This document shows positions 1 to 8,349 of a stretch of 38,336 nucleotides of DNA, in pieces. The stretch lies in NCBI GenBank assembly GCA_030526505.1, contig JAUNCR010000011.1, positions 1 to 38,336 on the forward strand. The letters run 5' to 3'. Each line of letters opens with the position of its first letter. The stretch's first letter is position 1. Under the pieces are notes generated by a model that was not told where the DNA came from, did not search any database, and saw only the letters and a program-made list of their open reading frames with translations. The position numbers were made by a program, and so were the translations under genes. The DNA is from Spirochaetales bacterium (GTDB lineage Bacteria > Spirochaetota > Spirochaetia > Treponematales > Treponemataceae).

Positions 1-194
1 AGAAAGGTTAAGTACTGAGTCCAGTTACAGGTTGAACTGGTTTCAAGGAACTGAAGCCAACCGTCTATTTCACCATTGGTCAAATCGTTGCTGGTAAAAA
101 TGTTTGGAATTACAACGCCGATGACATTGCCTGCAGCAACAATTACTCCGTAGAGTATTGCGATAGAGAATATTGTTTTTCCTGATAGTGTCAT
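1..194 (-). CDS. N-terminus of an unidentified membrane protein (runs off the window)
   Basis: Reading leftwards from an ATG at 194, the frame stays open to base 1, giving about 64 residues. The first 30 residues hold one hydrophobic segment (roughly residues 8-31, rich in I, V, A and G), as in a signal anchor or first transmembrane helix. A polar stretch containing a Cys and Trp residues follows. The fragment is too short to assign a family. It lies upstream of nothing else on this strand in the window and is separated from queH by 45 bases that carry its promoter. There is no Shine-Dalgarno sequence; a TATAAT ends 6 nt before the ATG. The open frame and hydrophobic start support a real gene; the function is unknown. 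Confidence 0.6.
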   Translation of the reverse strand, partial: MTLSGKTIFSIAILYGVIVAAGNVIGVVIPNIFTSNDLTNGEIDGWLQFLETSSTCNWTQYLTF

Positions 195-229
195 TAGAAC
201 ATTATACTGTTCATTTGTTGAATGGAAAA
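195..229 (-). promoter_or_regulatory. Promoter placing transcription start at the ATG of the 194 gene
   Basis: On the minus strand, a perfect -10 TATAAT lies at 201-206, six bases before the ATG at 194. The -35 position 17 bases further up (224-229) reads TTTTCC, a weak 3/6 match. The expected start point falls on or next to the ATG, so the mRNA would be leaderless. Confidence 0.5.
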
Positions 230-239
230 TAGAAAAAAC

Positions 240-872
240 TTAATCAGGCACGGCAGTTCTTGTTGAATAGACGCAGCCGCAATATTGCTGTCGGTATAGT
301 CCGTATTCTTCGCTGATTTCAAGACTTCTTAAAAATCCGCTTTTCTTCTTGAAGTCGGAATAAAGCCATTTTGGGCCTTCAGGATTTTCTGAGGCAATTT
401 TTTCGCCTTCAACATTTATCTTTACAGAATCTTTGAATGGACTTATGGAAAGGGTAGTACAGAAATAATCGAATTTGTTTTCTGCTGCATAGCCGTAGGA
501 TTTTCTCAATCTGAATTCGTAGCATCTTCTGCATCTTTCGCCTTTTTCAGGATCGTCGGCCATGGCAGGTTCTTCGCGCACTTTGATGGCGGTGTAAAAT
601 TCTTCCGGATCGTAGTTCATCTCCACAAGCTTTATGTTGTTTGCAACAGCCGGTGTAAATCTCGGAAGGAAATCCTTAAGTTCCTGAAGTCTTCTTTCAT
701 ATTCTTCCTGAGGATAAATGTTTGGGTTGTAGTACAGAATCGTAATGTCAAAAATAGACGCAAGGTATTCCATTACATAACTTGAGCACGGCCCACAGCA
801 GGCATGCAGAAGAAGTTTTGGTTTGTCCTTGAGGTTTTTGATTGTCTTGTCCAGTTCAGCCTGATAATTCAT
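240..872 (-). CDS. queH: Epoxyqueuosine reductase QueH
   Basis: QueH reduces epoxyqueuosine to queuosine in tRNA, the last step of making the modified wobble base; it is the non-cobalamin alternative to QueG. The 210-residue protein has the family signature HACCGPCSS near the N-terminus (Cys25, Cys26, Cys29), a CRRC pair (Cys114, Cys117) and a late CGC pair (Cys198, Cys200). These match the family's iron-sulfur and metal ligands and redox cysteines. Length is typical for the family. It starts 11 bases after the stop of the diacylglycerol-kinase-family gene on the same strand, with an AAAAGG-like site upstream, so the two are probably co-transcribed. tRNA-Asp(GTC), encoded at 28913, is one of the tRNAs that normally carries queuosine. 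Confidence 0.93.
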   Translation of the reverse strand: MNYQAELDKTIKNLKDKPKLLLHACCGPCSSYVMEYLASIFDITILYYNPNIYPQEEYERRLQELKDFLPRFTPAVANNIKLVEMNYDPEEFYTAIKVREEPAMADDPEKGERCRRCYEFRLRKSYGYAAENKFDYFCTTLSISPFKDSVKINVEGEKIASENPEGPKWLYSDFKKKSGFLRSLEISEEYGLYRQQYCGCVYSTRTAVPD

Positions 873-883
873 TTGAAAACCTT

Positions 884-1810
884 TTACAGAATGAACTTAA
901 GTTTTTCTTCAAGCTGAGAAAAATTAAGGTACTGTGCCTTGTAACCGACTTCTCCATCTGTGTGGAGCCAAAGTGGAATTGAAGTTTTTACTTCGGCAGC
1001 TTTAAATCTGTAAATGTCGATTCCCCTGAACAGGGAATGAATGCCGATGAAAGCTGTTGGAAGTGCCATAAGAATGCCAGGCACGGTTTTGTTTGCCGCA
1101 CAGATAAAATCCAGTTCACCGTCGTAGGCATCAGCCTTTGGACAGAACTTGAATCCACCGCCTTCATACTTGTGGACCATTGCTGCAAGAAATAAAAGGT
1201 TCTTTGCGTTTACTTTCTTTCCGCCGGCAAAGGTGATTTCCGCATCAGCTTTTGGAGCGTTGATGATCTGGTTGAGTGCGATGCCAAGGTATGTAAGTTT
1301 TCCAAGACCGATTTTATTGAGTCTCTTTTTAAGTATTGAATGAACTGATTTCTGACAGACTGCGCCGTCAAATCCAAGCCCGCTGCTTACTGCAAATCTT
1401 CTTGTTCCCCTTTCCGTTTCAACCTGACCAACATCCATAAGTACGGGAGCTTTTACATTGAGGATGCGCTTCAGATTTTTCTTTACGCTTTTTGGAAGCT
1501 TAAGGTCACGGGCAAAATCATTGCTTGAGCCTGTCGGAATATATGCAAGTGTAGTGTTCCCAAAATCCTTTATTCCCTGAACAGCATCGTTTACTGTACC
1601 GTCTCCGCCAAGAATTACGATGATGCAGTTCCCTTCATTTTTTGCCTGTGAAGAAATATTTGAAACAATGTTGGTTACATCGCCTCGTTCCTTTGAAAAT
1701 TCAACGGAGTATTCGATTTTCTGATTTTTCAGTTCTGGCTCAATCTGATTCTGCCAGAGTTTAAGGCCTTTCCCTGATCTTGATACGGGATTAACAATGA
1801 AGTGATACAT
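884..1810 (-). CDS. Diacylglycerol/lipid kinase family protein (DgkB/YegS type)
   Basis: This 308-residue protein belongs to the diacylglycerol kinase catalytic-domain family that phosphorylates lipids such as diacylglycerol or sphingoid bases with ATP at the cytoplasmic membrane face. The N-terminus shows the family opening (VNPVSRSGKG, residues 7-16), then the nucleotide-binding GGDGTVND (68-75) and GSSNDFARDL near residue 95. The C-terminal half carries the beta-sandwich features, including HTDGE near the end. Length is normal. The exact lipid cannot be told from sequence. queH follows 11 bases downstream in a likely operon. The ATG at 1810 sits only five residues before the first conserved motif, so the start cannot be moved inward. 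It has no ribosome binding site; a TATCAT -10 lies 6 nt upstream. Confidence 0.9.
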   Translation of the reverse strand: MYHFIVNPVSRSGKGLKLWQNQIEPELKNQKIEYSVEFSKERGDVTNIVSNISSQAKNEGNCIIVILGGDGTVNDAVQGIKDFGNTTLAYIPTGSSNDFARDLKLPKSVKKNLKRILNVKAPVLMDVGQVETERGTRRFAVSSGLGFDGAVCQKSVHSILKKRLNKIGLGKLTYLGIALNQIINAPKADAEITFAGGKKVNAKNLLFLAAMVHKYEGGGFKFCPKADAYDGELDFICAANKTVPGILMALPTAFIGIHSLFRGIDIYRFKAAEVKTSIPLWLHTDGEVGYKAQYLNFSQLEEKLKFIL

Positions 1811-1816
1811 AAGGCA

Positions 1817-1845
1817 ATGATAATGCCAAAAATAAATTCTTTCAA
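1817..1845 (-). promoter_or_regulatory. Promoter with -10 six bases from the kinase-family start codon
   Basis: On the minus strand, TTGAAA (1840-1845) and TATCAT (1817-1822) are separated by exactly 17 bases. Only six bases (1811-1816) separate the -10 from the ATG at 1810. Transcription is expected to start at or beside the ATG, giving a leaderless mRNA. Confidence 0.6.
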
Positions 1846-1902
1846 TTTACGGGAGAAGATATTTTTACATATATACGGTAGAATGAAGGTACGAGGTATT
1901 TT

Positions 1903-2151
1903 ATGGAAAAGTTCGATTACAAAACAACAGGTACTTGCGCACAGGTAATTCACTTTGAGCGCGATGACGATAAAAAGATCCGCAACATTTCCTTTGAAGG
2001 TGGATGCAACGGAAACCTTAAGGCGATTTCAAAACTTTGCGAAGGCATGACGGCAAAAGAAATCTCTGCAAAACTTCTTGGAAACCTTTGCCGCGACAAG
2101 GGAACCAGCTGCGCTGACCAGCTTGCAAAGGCCGTAATGTCGGTGAACTGA
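1903..2151 (+). CDS. TSCPD domain-containing protein (TIGR03905-like)
   Basis: This 82-residue cytoplasmic protein matches the small TSCPD-domain family. The evidence is the early TGTCAQVI segment, the central GGCNGNL and the closing TSCADQLAKAV segment, with cysteines at the spacing typical of the family. The same domain occurs at the C-terminus of some B12-dependent ribonucleotide reductases, where it may bind metal; the role of the stand-alone form is not established. A GAGG site about 8 nt before the ATG supports the start. The gene is divergent from the lipid-kinase-family gene, with 92 bases between start codons. A strong hairpin after the stop suggests it is transcribed alone. Confidence 0.82.
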   Translation: MEKFDYKTTGTCAQVIHFERDDDKKIRNISFEGGCNGNLKAISKLCEGMTAKEISAKLLGNLCRDKGTSCADQLAKAVMSVN

Positions 2152-2178
2152 TTCGGCTCTAATCCTGAAGGAAGTCAT

Positions 2179-2200
2179 ATCCCGCTGTATGCAGCGGGAT
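2179..2200 (+). terminator. Hairpin after the TSCPD gene, probable terminator
   Basis: A perfect 9-bp stem (ATCCCGCTG pairing with CAGCGGGAT, loop TATG) begins 28 bases after the stop codon. The following bases are T-rich (TTGTTGATT) but not a clean T-run, so termination may be partial. Confidence 0.6.
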
Positions 2201-2230
2201 TGTTGATTAAATCACTTTCTTCTGCTATTT

Positions 2231-2302
2231 TCTCAAGTAGAAATTACTTTTGAGATGACTGTCGGCAGAACTCTACTGCCTAAGGAGCCCACGCACGCTC
2301 CT
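2231..2302 (+). promoter_or_regulatory. Hairpin-rich 5' region of the EIIC-like gene
   Basis: Three further stem-loops follow the terminator hairpin in quick succession. They are 2231-2255 (TCTCAAGTA with TAC..TTGAGA, 2-nt bulge), 2264-2280 (GGCAG/CTGCC) and 2283-2302 (AGGAGC/GCTCCT). They occupy the stretch between the TSCPD gene and the membrane protein at 2370. The third stem sequesters an AGGAG. This could be a structured leader (riboswitch or attenuator), but I do not recognise a known class. About 65 unstructured, T-rich bases separate it from the start codon. Confidence 0.4.
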
Positions 2303-2369
2303 ATCACTACATCACCAAGTAAGTCAAAATCCTTTTACATTTTTATTTATTTCTCATGAGGTATTGTTT

Positions 2370-3434
2370 ATGAACAAGTTCGTAAAGCGTTATTTGATTG
2401 ATGCTTTGGGCGGAATGGCACAGGGACTTTTTGCATCCCTTCTTATCGGAACAATCGTAAAGACATTGGGCCAGCAGTTGCTCCGCATTGATGTTAATCC
2501 TGTTTTTGATTTCCTTGTAAAGGCAGGAACTTTTGCAGGTGAACCACATGTTGTAGGTGCCGCCATGGCAATCGGTATCGGCTTTGCCATGCAGGTTTCT
2601 CCCCTCGTGCTTTTTTCCCTTGTTGCAGTAGGTAGTGCAGCAAATGTTACCGGTGGTGCAGGTGGTCCTCTTGCGGTTCTTCTCATTGCAATTGCCGCTG
2701 CAGAAGCCGGAATGCTTGTAAGCAAGAAGACAAAGGTGGACATCATCGTAACTCCATTGGTGACAATCGTAACCGGTGCACTTCTTTCAGTTCTGTTTGC
2801 AGGTTATATTGGAAAGGGTGCCTCTGCATTCGGTAACCTTATTGTATGGGCTACAACTTTAAGGCCATTCCTCATGGGAATCATCATTTCAGTAATCGTT
2901 GGAATCCTTCTGACGCTTCCAGTAAGTTCTGCCGCAATCTGTGCCGCCCTTGGGCTTACAGGTCTTGCTGGTGGAGCCGCTGTTGCAGGGTGCTGTGCCC
3001 AGATGGTTGGTTTTGCAATCCTTAGCTTCCGTGAAAACAGATGGAGCGGAATTCTTTCTCAGGGACTTGGAACTTCAATGCTCCAGATGCCTAACATCGT
3101 AAAGAATCCCCGTATCTGGATTCCTCCTGTAGTGGCATCTGCAATTACAGGTCCAATTGCCACCTGCGTTTTCAAGATGGAAATGAACGGCGCTGCAGTT
3201 TCTTCCGGCATGGGAACCTGCGGTCTTGTAGGACAGATCGGTGTAATTTCCGGTTGGTTTGATCCTTCTGCTGCTGCCATCGAGCATGGTGCCGTTGCAA
3301 TCAACCCGGCTTTTGCAGACTGGGTTGGTCTCCTTCTCATCTGTTTCGTGCTTCCAGGCGTAATTTCCTGGGCTCTTGGGCTTTTGCTCAGAAAAATCCA
3401 GTGGATTAAAGAAGGCGACCTTACTCTCGCCTAA
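2370..3434 (+). CDS. PTS EIIC-like membrane protein (PTS_EIIC_2 family), no partner subunits
   Basis: This 354-residue, very hydrophobic protein has about ten membrane segments rich in Gly and Ala. It resembles the PTS_EIIC_2 family (PF13303), stand-alone membrane proteins related to the sugar-translocating subunit of phosphotransferase systems. Supporting features are the opening ..KRYLIDALGGMAQGLFASL, the GGAGGP loop near residue 95 and the NGAAVSSGMGTCG segment near residue 275. No EIIA, EIIB, HPr or EI gene is nearby, so it may transport without phosphorylation or pair with remote subunits; the substrate is unknown. The ATG at 2370 is preferred over an in-frame TTG at 2364 because GAGG at 2358-2361 is 8 nt from it. 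A lipoprotein gene follows 49 bases downstream. Confidence 0.8.
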   Translation: MNKFVKRYLIDALGGMAQGLFASLLIGTIVKTLGQQLLRIDVNPVFDFLVKAGTFAGEPHVVGAAMAIGIGFAMQVSPLVLFSLVAVGSAANVTGGAGGPLAVLLIAIAAAEAGMLVSKKTKVDIIVTPLVTIVTGALLSVLFAGYIGKGASAFGNLIVWATTLRPFLMGIIISVIVGILLTLPVSSAAICAALGLTGLAGGAAVAGCCAQMVGFAILSFRENRWSGILSQGLGTSMLQMPNIVKNPRIWIPPVVASAITGPIATCVFKMEMNGAAVSSGMGTCGLVGQIGVISGWFDPSAAAIEHGAVAINPAFADWVGLLLICFVLPGVISWALGLLLRKIQWIKEGDLTLA

Positions 3435-3483
3435 AATTGAAATTTCAATAATTTAGCAATAAAATAGCAGTAGTGAGGTTCAT

Positions 3484-4485
3484 GTGAAAAAATCATTGTT
3501 CTTTATTGCTGCTATCCTTCTTCCTCTTGCAATCACTTCCTGCTTTTTATTCCCTCAGAAAAAGGTCGAGAAAGAAATCGTTACAATAGGATTCACCTAT
3601 TCAGGCAGATATTCAGAACCTTACATTTCCAACTACGATGAGATAAGAAAAGCCTTTTCCGATACTTCAAAATACAGGTTCATTGATTTCGATGCGAAAT
3701 GCGATCTGAAGGAACAGATAAATCATTTGTATACCTTTGTCCAGCGCAAGGTAGATTTCATCATCATTGATCCGGTAAGCGAACACGGCCTCAAATATGC
3801 AATCGAAAACTGTTTCAATATGGATATTCCCGTAATCATCTGCGGTAATTCCGTTGCCCTTGAACCCGGCCATGAAAACAGAGTCATCTATGAAGTTCGT
3901 CCAGACTTCTATAAAGAAGTAGTCCTTGCCACAAGATGCCTTGAGATTTATGAAAAGGGAAAAGTTGATGTGGAAATCCTTGTATTGAATGATTTTGCAG
4001 ATTCAACTTCCGCCAGGGAAAGAAACCGGGCAATCGGTGAAGCAATGGAAAAGAACGAAGGCTGGAAAATCATTTCCAAAAGGGAAACCGGCGGAGACTA
4101 TCTGACTGCCAAAACACTTATGGAAGAAGCCTATTTTAACTGTCCAGGAATAGATGCAGTTTTCGTAGAGTCGGAAAATGATTACCAGGGCGTAATCGAT
4201 ATTCTCTTCAAGCATGGAAAAATGCCTGGGGAAGATGTTCTTATCTTTGCATTTGAAGACAATGACAATCTACGCAAGATGATTCTTTCCGGCGTGCTTA
4301 ACTTCACCGTCATCAATGAACGGGATGCAGGCGAAGACATCGTCAATGTAATCAACAGGATTACCAAAGGAAGGTCCTACAGGAAAATCAATCTTTCCGA
4401 AGCAAACGGACTGTATTCCAACAAATCTATAGAAGAAAAAGTAATCAGCAGGGAAAGCAACCTCCTCTACAAAATATTCGAATAA
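3484..4485 (+). CDS. Sugar-binding-type (Peripla_BP_4/LacI-fold) lipoprotein
   Basis: This 333-residue protein has a lipoprotein signal with a lipobox ending at Cys20 (ITSC), so it should be anchored in a membrane facing the periplasm. The rest fits a type I periplasmic sugar-binding fold: a VTIGFTYSG start strand, FIIIDPVSEHGL (family pattern for 'x-x-I-x-P'), IPVIICGNS, and a later IDAVFVESENDYQGVIDIL. There is no adjacent ABC ATPase or permease, so it may act as a sensor input or serve a remote transporter. The GTG start is preferred because GTGAGG precedes it by a few bases; the ATG two bases earlier reads straight into a stop. It lies between the EIIC-like gene and the glycoside hydrolase gene, probably in one transcript. 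Confidence 0.8.
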   Translation: MKKSLFFIAAILLPLAITSCFLFPQKKVEKEIVTIGFTYSGRYSEPYISNYDEIRKAFSDTSKYRFIDFDAKCDLKEQINHLYTFVQRKVDFIIIDPVSEHGLKYAIENCFNMDIPVIICGNSVALEPGHENRVIYEVRPDFYKEVVLATRCLEIYEKGKVDVEILVLNDFADSTSARERNRAIGEAMEKNEGWKIISKRETGGDYLTAKTLMEEAYFNCPGIDAVFVESENDYQGVIDILFKHGKMPGEDVLIFAFEDNDNLRKMILSGVLNFTVINERDAGEDIVNVINRITKGRSYRKINLSEANGLYSNKSIEEKVISRESNLLYKIFE

Positions 4486-4528
4486 AAAAATCTCTTAAAT
4501 TTTATTTCTCCGTGCCGAAAATTTGAAT

Positions 4529-6943
4529 ATGAAACCTATCTCTGTAAAAATTTGCCTGGCATTGTCTCTATTTTTATTTACTGAAACTGTATTTGCACAG
4601 ACTAAACCGTTGTATCAGTTGCCTGAAACTCTCCCTGAAAAGAAAGTCACCTTCAAGGAGAAAGACAAGGACGGCACTCCATTCCTTCTTGGTACTGACA
4701 GAGGACTGTACAAGGTTCTTGGAAACGGAACTGCAGAACCTTTGTGGACTGAGGGAAAAGTTGAAAGAATCATCAAGACAAGCGCAAAGTGGTTTTTGCT
4801 TACAGACAAAGGTATCATTTCTTCTCCTGATTTAAATATTTTTACTGAAAGGAACAACGGTCTTCCTTTCCTTACGGTTAAATCCTATGACGGTGTTCAG
4901 AAACACCTTGAACAGAAGGTTGCCCTCCTCAAGGACATTTGTGCGGACCCGTTCAATCCTGATGTCCTCGTTACTGCAACAAAGGATGCCGTTTACCTTA
5001 CAAGGGACGGTGCACAGACTTGGGAAAACATCGGTTCGGCAAGCAAGTATACTGCAGGTGTAAAGGCGGTTGCCGTATCACACATGCCTGTTTATGAAAG
5101 GGACGGATCGATTTCTGGCAGCGAATTAGTAGTTTTCATGTCTCATCCGATATATGGTTTCAGCTATTACAGGGCAGATGCAAAGAAGCCTGCATGGTTT
5201 GATGTAAGCGCAGGTTTTGCAGCAATGCCAAGCATGACGCAGGTTGATGAAATTGCAGACATTCTTCCTGTAATGTGCAAGGATGCAAACGGAAACTATT
5301 TTGCAGAAATATACCTTTCACAGACCTTCCTTCCAAACATCTACAGATTCAACTGGAAGGACAAGAGGGGCGAAAAGGTTTATCACGGTGAAGAGCAGAC
5401 GGACACAATAGACGGACTTTGCCAGACCGGTTCAAGCATTGCTTATTCAGGCCTTGGAAAGGTAAGCCTCTTTTCTCTTGTTGATAAAAAAATTACGGAT
5501 CTTGAAAGCTATGATACTTGGAAGAGCAGGCTTAATGCCGCCCATTCAATTGTAAATTCAGCATACATTCCGAAAGTTGTCTGTGGACTTGATACTCCGC
5601 TTGAACTTAGCGAACTTTGGCTCCTTAACCCGGATGTAATCCTTACTCCTTGGGGTGAAGTTGCAAACAAGAAAAAGGCTGTTTACTCATCCGTATATCA
5701 GCTTCGCAACGACAAGGGCATTGAAAAATACCGCAAGATTGTAAACGACAACAAATTGAATTCGGTTGTAATCGACATGAAGGACGACTACGGCCTCCTC
5801 CGCTTTGAACCTGAAAGCCCACTCCTTAAGGAAAAAGGAAAGGTAACAGGATACAAGATTGATGTTGATAAGCTTGTGTCTGAATTCAAAAAAGACGGGA
5901 CATACCTCATTGGCCGCATTGTAGTTTTCAAGGACAGAAACCTTGCAGGCTACGCAAAAGGAAAGTATGCAGTCTGGAATTACAAGACAAATGCTCCTTG
6001 GGTTGGAGTTCGCAATTATGAAAACATTACAGCAGAAGACGGAACTGTAACCGGCCAGAAGGCAAACTATTACGATGAAAACTGGGTTGACCCATACAGC
6101 GAAGAAGTTTGGGAATACAATGTTGAAATTGCAAAGGAACTCATAAAGCGCGGATTCGATGAAATCCAGTTTGACTACATCAGGTTCCCTACCGACGGAC
6201 TCAACATGGGGTCGGCTTCCTACAGATGGAAGGACAAGGGAATGGATAAGGAAAGTGCTTTGGTTTCATTCCTTTCCTATGCCCGCAAGAACATAGACGC
6301 TCCAATCGGAATCGACATCTACGGTGCCAACGGATGGTATCGTTCCGGAACAAGAACAGGTCAGGATGTTGAACTTATGAGCGAGTATGTAGATGTAATC
6401 TGTCCGATGTTCTATCCGTCTCACTTTGAACAGAGCTTCCTTGATTACTCTCCATACGAAGAACGACCATACAGAATCTTCTTCTATGGATCTTACAGAA
6501 ACACAGTTATCGGAAGAAACAGGATTGTTGTTCGTCCATGGCTTCAGGCATTCTACATGGGTGTCCGCTATGACAGAAAATACTACGACAAGAACTATGT
6601 AAGCCGCGAAGTTTTCGGTGTTCGCGATGGAATCGACAGAGGCTACATGTACTGGAACAATTCCGGCGGATACTACGAAGACATCAGTCCGGATCCTGAA
6701 GATACAACCTTGTCTCCATGGCACCACAACGAAGCTGCAAAGCAGACAAGAATTCCAGCCTTCAGCAAGGAAATGAATCCTGGTGAATCTGAAGAGGGAA
6801 TTGCAGGTGACAAGCCAATCAGCAAGGATGAAATTCTTTCGGTATGGAATACAGTTTTGGAACAGGATGACTATGAAAGTCCTGTGCCTTCAACAAGAAA
6901 CTTCCTTATGGTGGAACCATTTCCGGCAGTGAACCATGAATAA
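4529..6943 (+). CDS. Exported putative glycoside hydrolase (DUF4015) with N-terminal propeller-like region
   Basis: The 804-residue protein starts with a signal peptide (cleavage probably after VFA, near residue 23). Residues about 45-330 look like a beta-propeller fragment: repeated 'GTDRGLYK' type turns and one clear Asp-box (TRDGAQTW). From about residue 360 to 730 the sequence resembles the DUF4015 putative glycosyl hydrolase barrel. Key features are VVIDMKDDYG, GRIVVFKD, FDEIQFDYIRFP and VDVICPMFYPSH, which place acidic residues at the ends of strands as in TIM-barrel hydrolases. The substrate is unknown. An in-frame TTG two codons earlier is possible, but ATG 4529 gives a cleaner signal peptide. 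No good ribosome binding site is visible. It ends 8 bases inside mnmE, so the two are translationally linked. Confidence 0.82.
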   Translation: MKPISVKICLALSLFLFTETVFAQTKPLYQLPETLPEKKVTFKEKDKDGTPFLLGTDRGLYKVLGNGTAEPLWTEGKVERIIKTSAKWFLLTDKGIISSPDLNIFTERNNGLPFLTVKSYDGVQKHLEQKVALLKDICADPFNPDVLVTATKDAVYLTRDGAQTWENIGSASKYTAGVKAVAVSHMPVYERDGSISGSELVVFMSHPIYGFSYYRADAKKPAWFDVSAGFAAMPSMTQVDEIADILPVMCKDANGNYFAEIYLSQTFLPNIYRFNWKDKRGEKVYHGEEQTDTIDGLCQTGSSIAYSGLGKVSLFSLVDKKITDLESYDTWKSRLNAAHSIVNSAYIPKVVCGLDTPLELSELWLLNPDVILTPWGEVANKKKAVYSSVYQLRNDKGIEKYRKIVNDNKLNSVVIDMKDDYGLLRFEPESPLLKEKGKVTGYKIDVDKLVSEFKKDGTYLIGRIVVFKDRNLAGYAKGKYAVWNYKTNAPWVGVRNYENITAEDGTVTGQKANYYDENWVDPYSEEVWEYNVEIAKELIKRGFDEIQFDYIRFPTDGLNMGSASYRWKDKGMDKESALVSFLSYARKNIDAPIGIDIYGANGWYRSGTRTGQDVELMSEYVDVICPMFYPSHFEQSFLDYSPYEERPYRIFFYGSYRNTVIGRNRIVVRPWLQAFYMGVRYDRKYYDKNYVSREVFGVRDGIDRGYMYWNNSGGYYEDISPDPEDTTLSPWHHNEAAKQTRIPAFSKEMNPGESEEGIAGDKPISKDEILSVWNTVLEQDDYESPVPSTRNFLMVEPFPAVNHE

Positions 6944-8330
6944 TACAGGCTATACACCAGAAGAACCAATAGCAGCAATTGCCACAGCCCTCGTTCCAAG
7001 CGCAATCGGAATCGTCAGGGCAAGCGGCAAGAACTGCATTGATCTTGCAGCAAAAATATTTTCACGACCTAAGGCCCTGTCAGAAGCACAGGGCAATTCT
7101 CTTGTTTACGGCTGGGTTATTGATCCTTCAAGACCTAAGGAAAGCAACAGGATTGATGAAGTAATGGCCGCCGTTTATCGTGCTCCAAAATCCTTTACCG
7201 GAGAAGACATGGTGGAAATTTTCTGCCACGGTGGAGTTTCGGTTGTAACTTCAATCTACAATCTTTTCCTTGCCAATGGATTCAGGAAGGCAGAAAGGGG
7301 AGAATATACTTTCCGTGCCTACATCAACGGCAAGACAGACCTTACAAAGGCAGAAGCCGTAAAGGAAATCATCGACAGCAAGACCGATGTTTCCCGCGGA
7401 AGGGCAGCAGGCCGTCTTTCGGGAAATCTTTTTGAACTGATCGATTCAATTAAGAAAAGCGTAATTGATGTCCTTGGCAACATCGAAGTCGAAATCGAAT
7501 ATCCGGAAGATGAAGAAAACATTGCGGACTGCTTTGATGCAACTCCACTCGTTCTGGTAAAGGAAAAACTTCGGCATCTGGAAGCCTCTTGGAAAAGCGA
7601 AAAACTTTATCAGGATGGAGCCCGTGTCGTTCTCTGCGGAAAAACCAATGCCGGAAAATCAAGCCTTTTCAATACCTTGCTTAAGGAAGAAAGGGCAATC
7701 GTCAGCAACATAGAAGGAACCACCAGAGACTGGATTGAAAGCTATGCAGACTTTGGCGGCATCCCCGTAAGGCTTTTTGACACTGCAGGACTTAGAAAAA
7801 CCGATGATGTGATAGAAGCCCGCGGCGTTGAACTTACAAAGGATCTTTCGGAAGATGCAGATGTAATCCTTTATCTTGTGGATTCTAACAACGGAATCAA
7901 GGAAGAAGACATTGATTACATGAAGGAGCAGAAAAATGTACCTTCTGTTCTTGTAATGAATAAATGCGAAGAAAATGAAAATGTTGTAATTCCAACAGAT
8001 GGTCCCTGGAAGCATGCGGTTAAAATCTCTGCAAAAAATGGAACGGGCATAGAAGACCTTGTTTCAGTCGTAAAGGAAATTGTTCTTGGCGGTTCTGTAG
8101 CGGAAAAGGAACATGCGGGCCTTGGTTCAGAAAGACAGAAAAAATCAGTACAGGAAGCTCTTGAGCGCGTTACCCATGCACTGGAAATTGCAGCAACCGG
8201 AGAATACGGACTTGATGCTGTGGTTCAGGATCTTGAAGATGCATTGGACAGCCTTGGTGAAGTTACAGGTGATGTAACTCCAGATGATGTCCTGGGCAAC
8301 ATCTTCTCAAGATTCTGCGTTGGTAAATAA
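6936..8330 (+). CDS. mnmE: tRNA modification GTPase MnmE (TrmE)
   Basis: MnmE works with MnmG to place the (carboxymethyl)aminomethyl group on U34 of certain tRNAs. The 464-residue protein shows the N-terminal tetrahydrofolate-binding domain (opening with IAAIATALVPSAIGIVRASG, then FTGEDMVEIFCHGG). A central G domain follows with G1 GKTNAGKS (residues 235-242), a G2 threonine in EGTTRDW, G3 DTAGLR and G4 NKCE. It ends with the family's C-terminal FCVGK, containing the catalytic cysteine. Length is normal. G4 is NKCE where NKxD is usual, a conservative change. It overlaps the end of the glycoside hydrolase gene by 8 bases; the partner mnmG is not in the window. Confidence 0.96.
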   Translation: MNNTGYTPEEPIAAIATALVPSAIGIVRASGKNCIDLAAKIFSRPKALSEAQGNSLVYGWVIDPSRPKESNRIDEVMAAVYRAPKSFTGEDMVEIFCHGGVSVVTSIYNLFLANGFRKAERGEYTFRAYINGKTDLTKAEAVKEIIDSKTDVSRGRAAGRLSGNLFELIDSIKKSVIDVLGNIEVEIEYPEDEENIADCFDATPLVLVKEKLRHLEASWKSEKLYQDGARVVLCGKTNAGKSSLFNTLLKEERAIVSNIEGTTRDWIESYADFGGIPVRLFDTAGLRKTDDVIEARGVELTKDLSEDADVILYLVDSNNGIKEEDIDYMKEQKNVPSVLVMNKCEENENVVIPTDGPWKHAVKISAKNGTGIEDLVSVVKEIVLGGSVAEKEHAGLGSERQKKSVQEALERVTHALEIAATGEYGLDAVVQDLEDALDSLGEVTGDVTPDDVLGNIFSRFCVGK

Positions 8331-8349
8331 TAGGTTTGATTTCGAGTTT

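Noticed and set aside
3482-3487. ATG directly followed by TGA just before the lipoprotein gene (a minimal start-stop)
   Set aside because: Probably chance overlap with the GTG start codon at 3484; there is no sign of a regulatory role.
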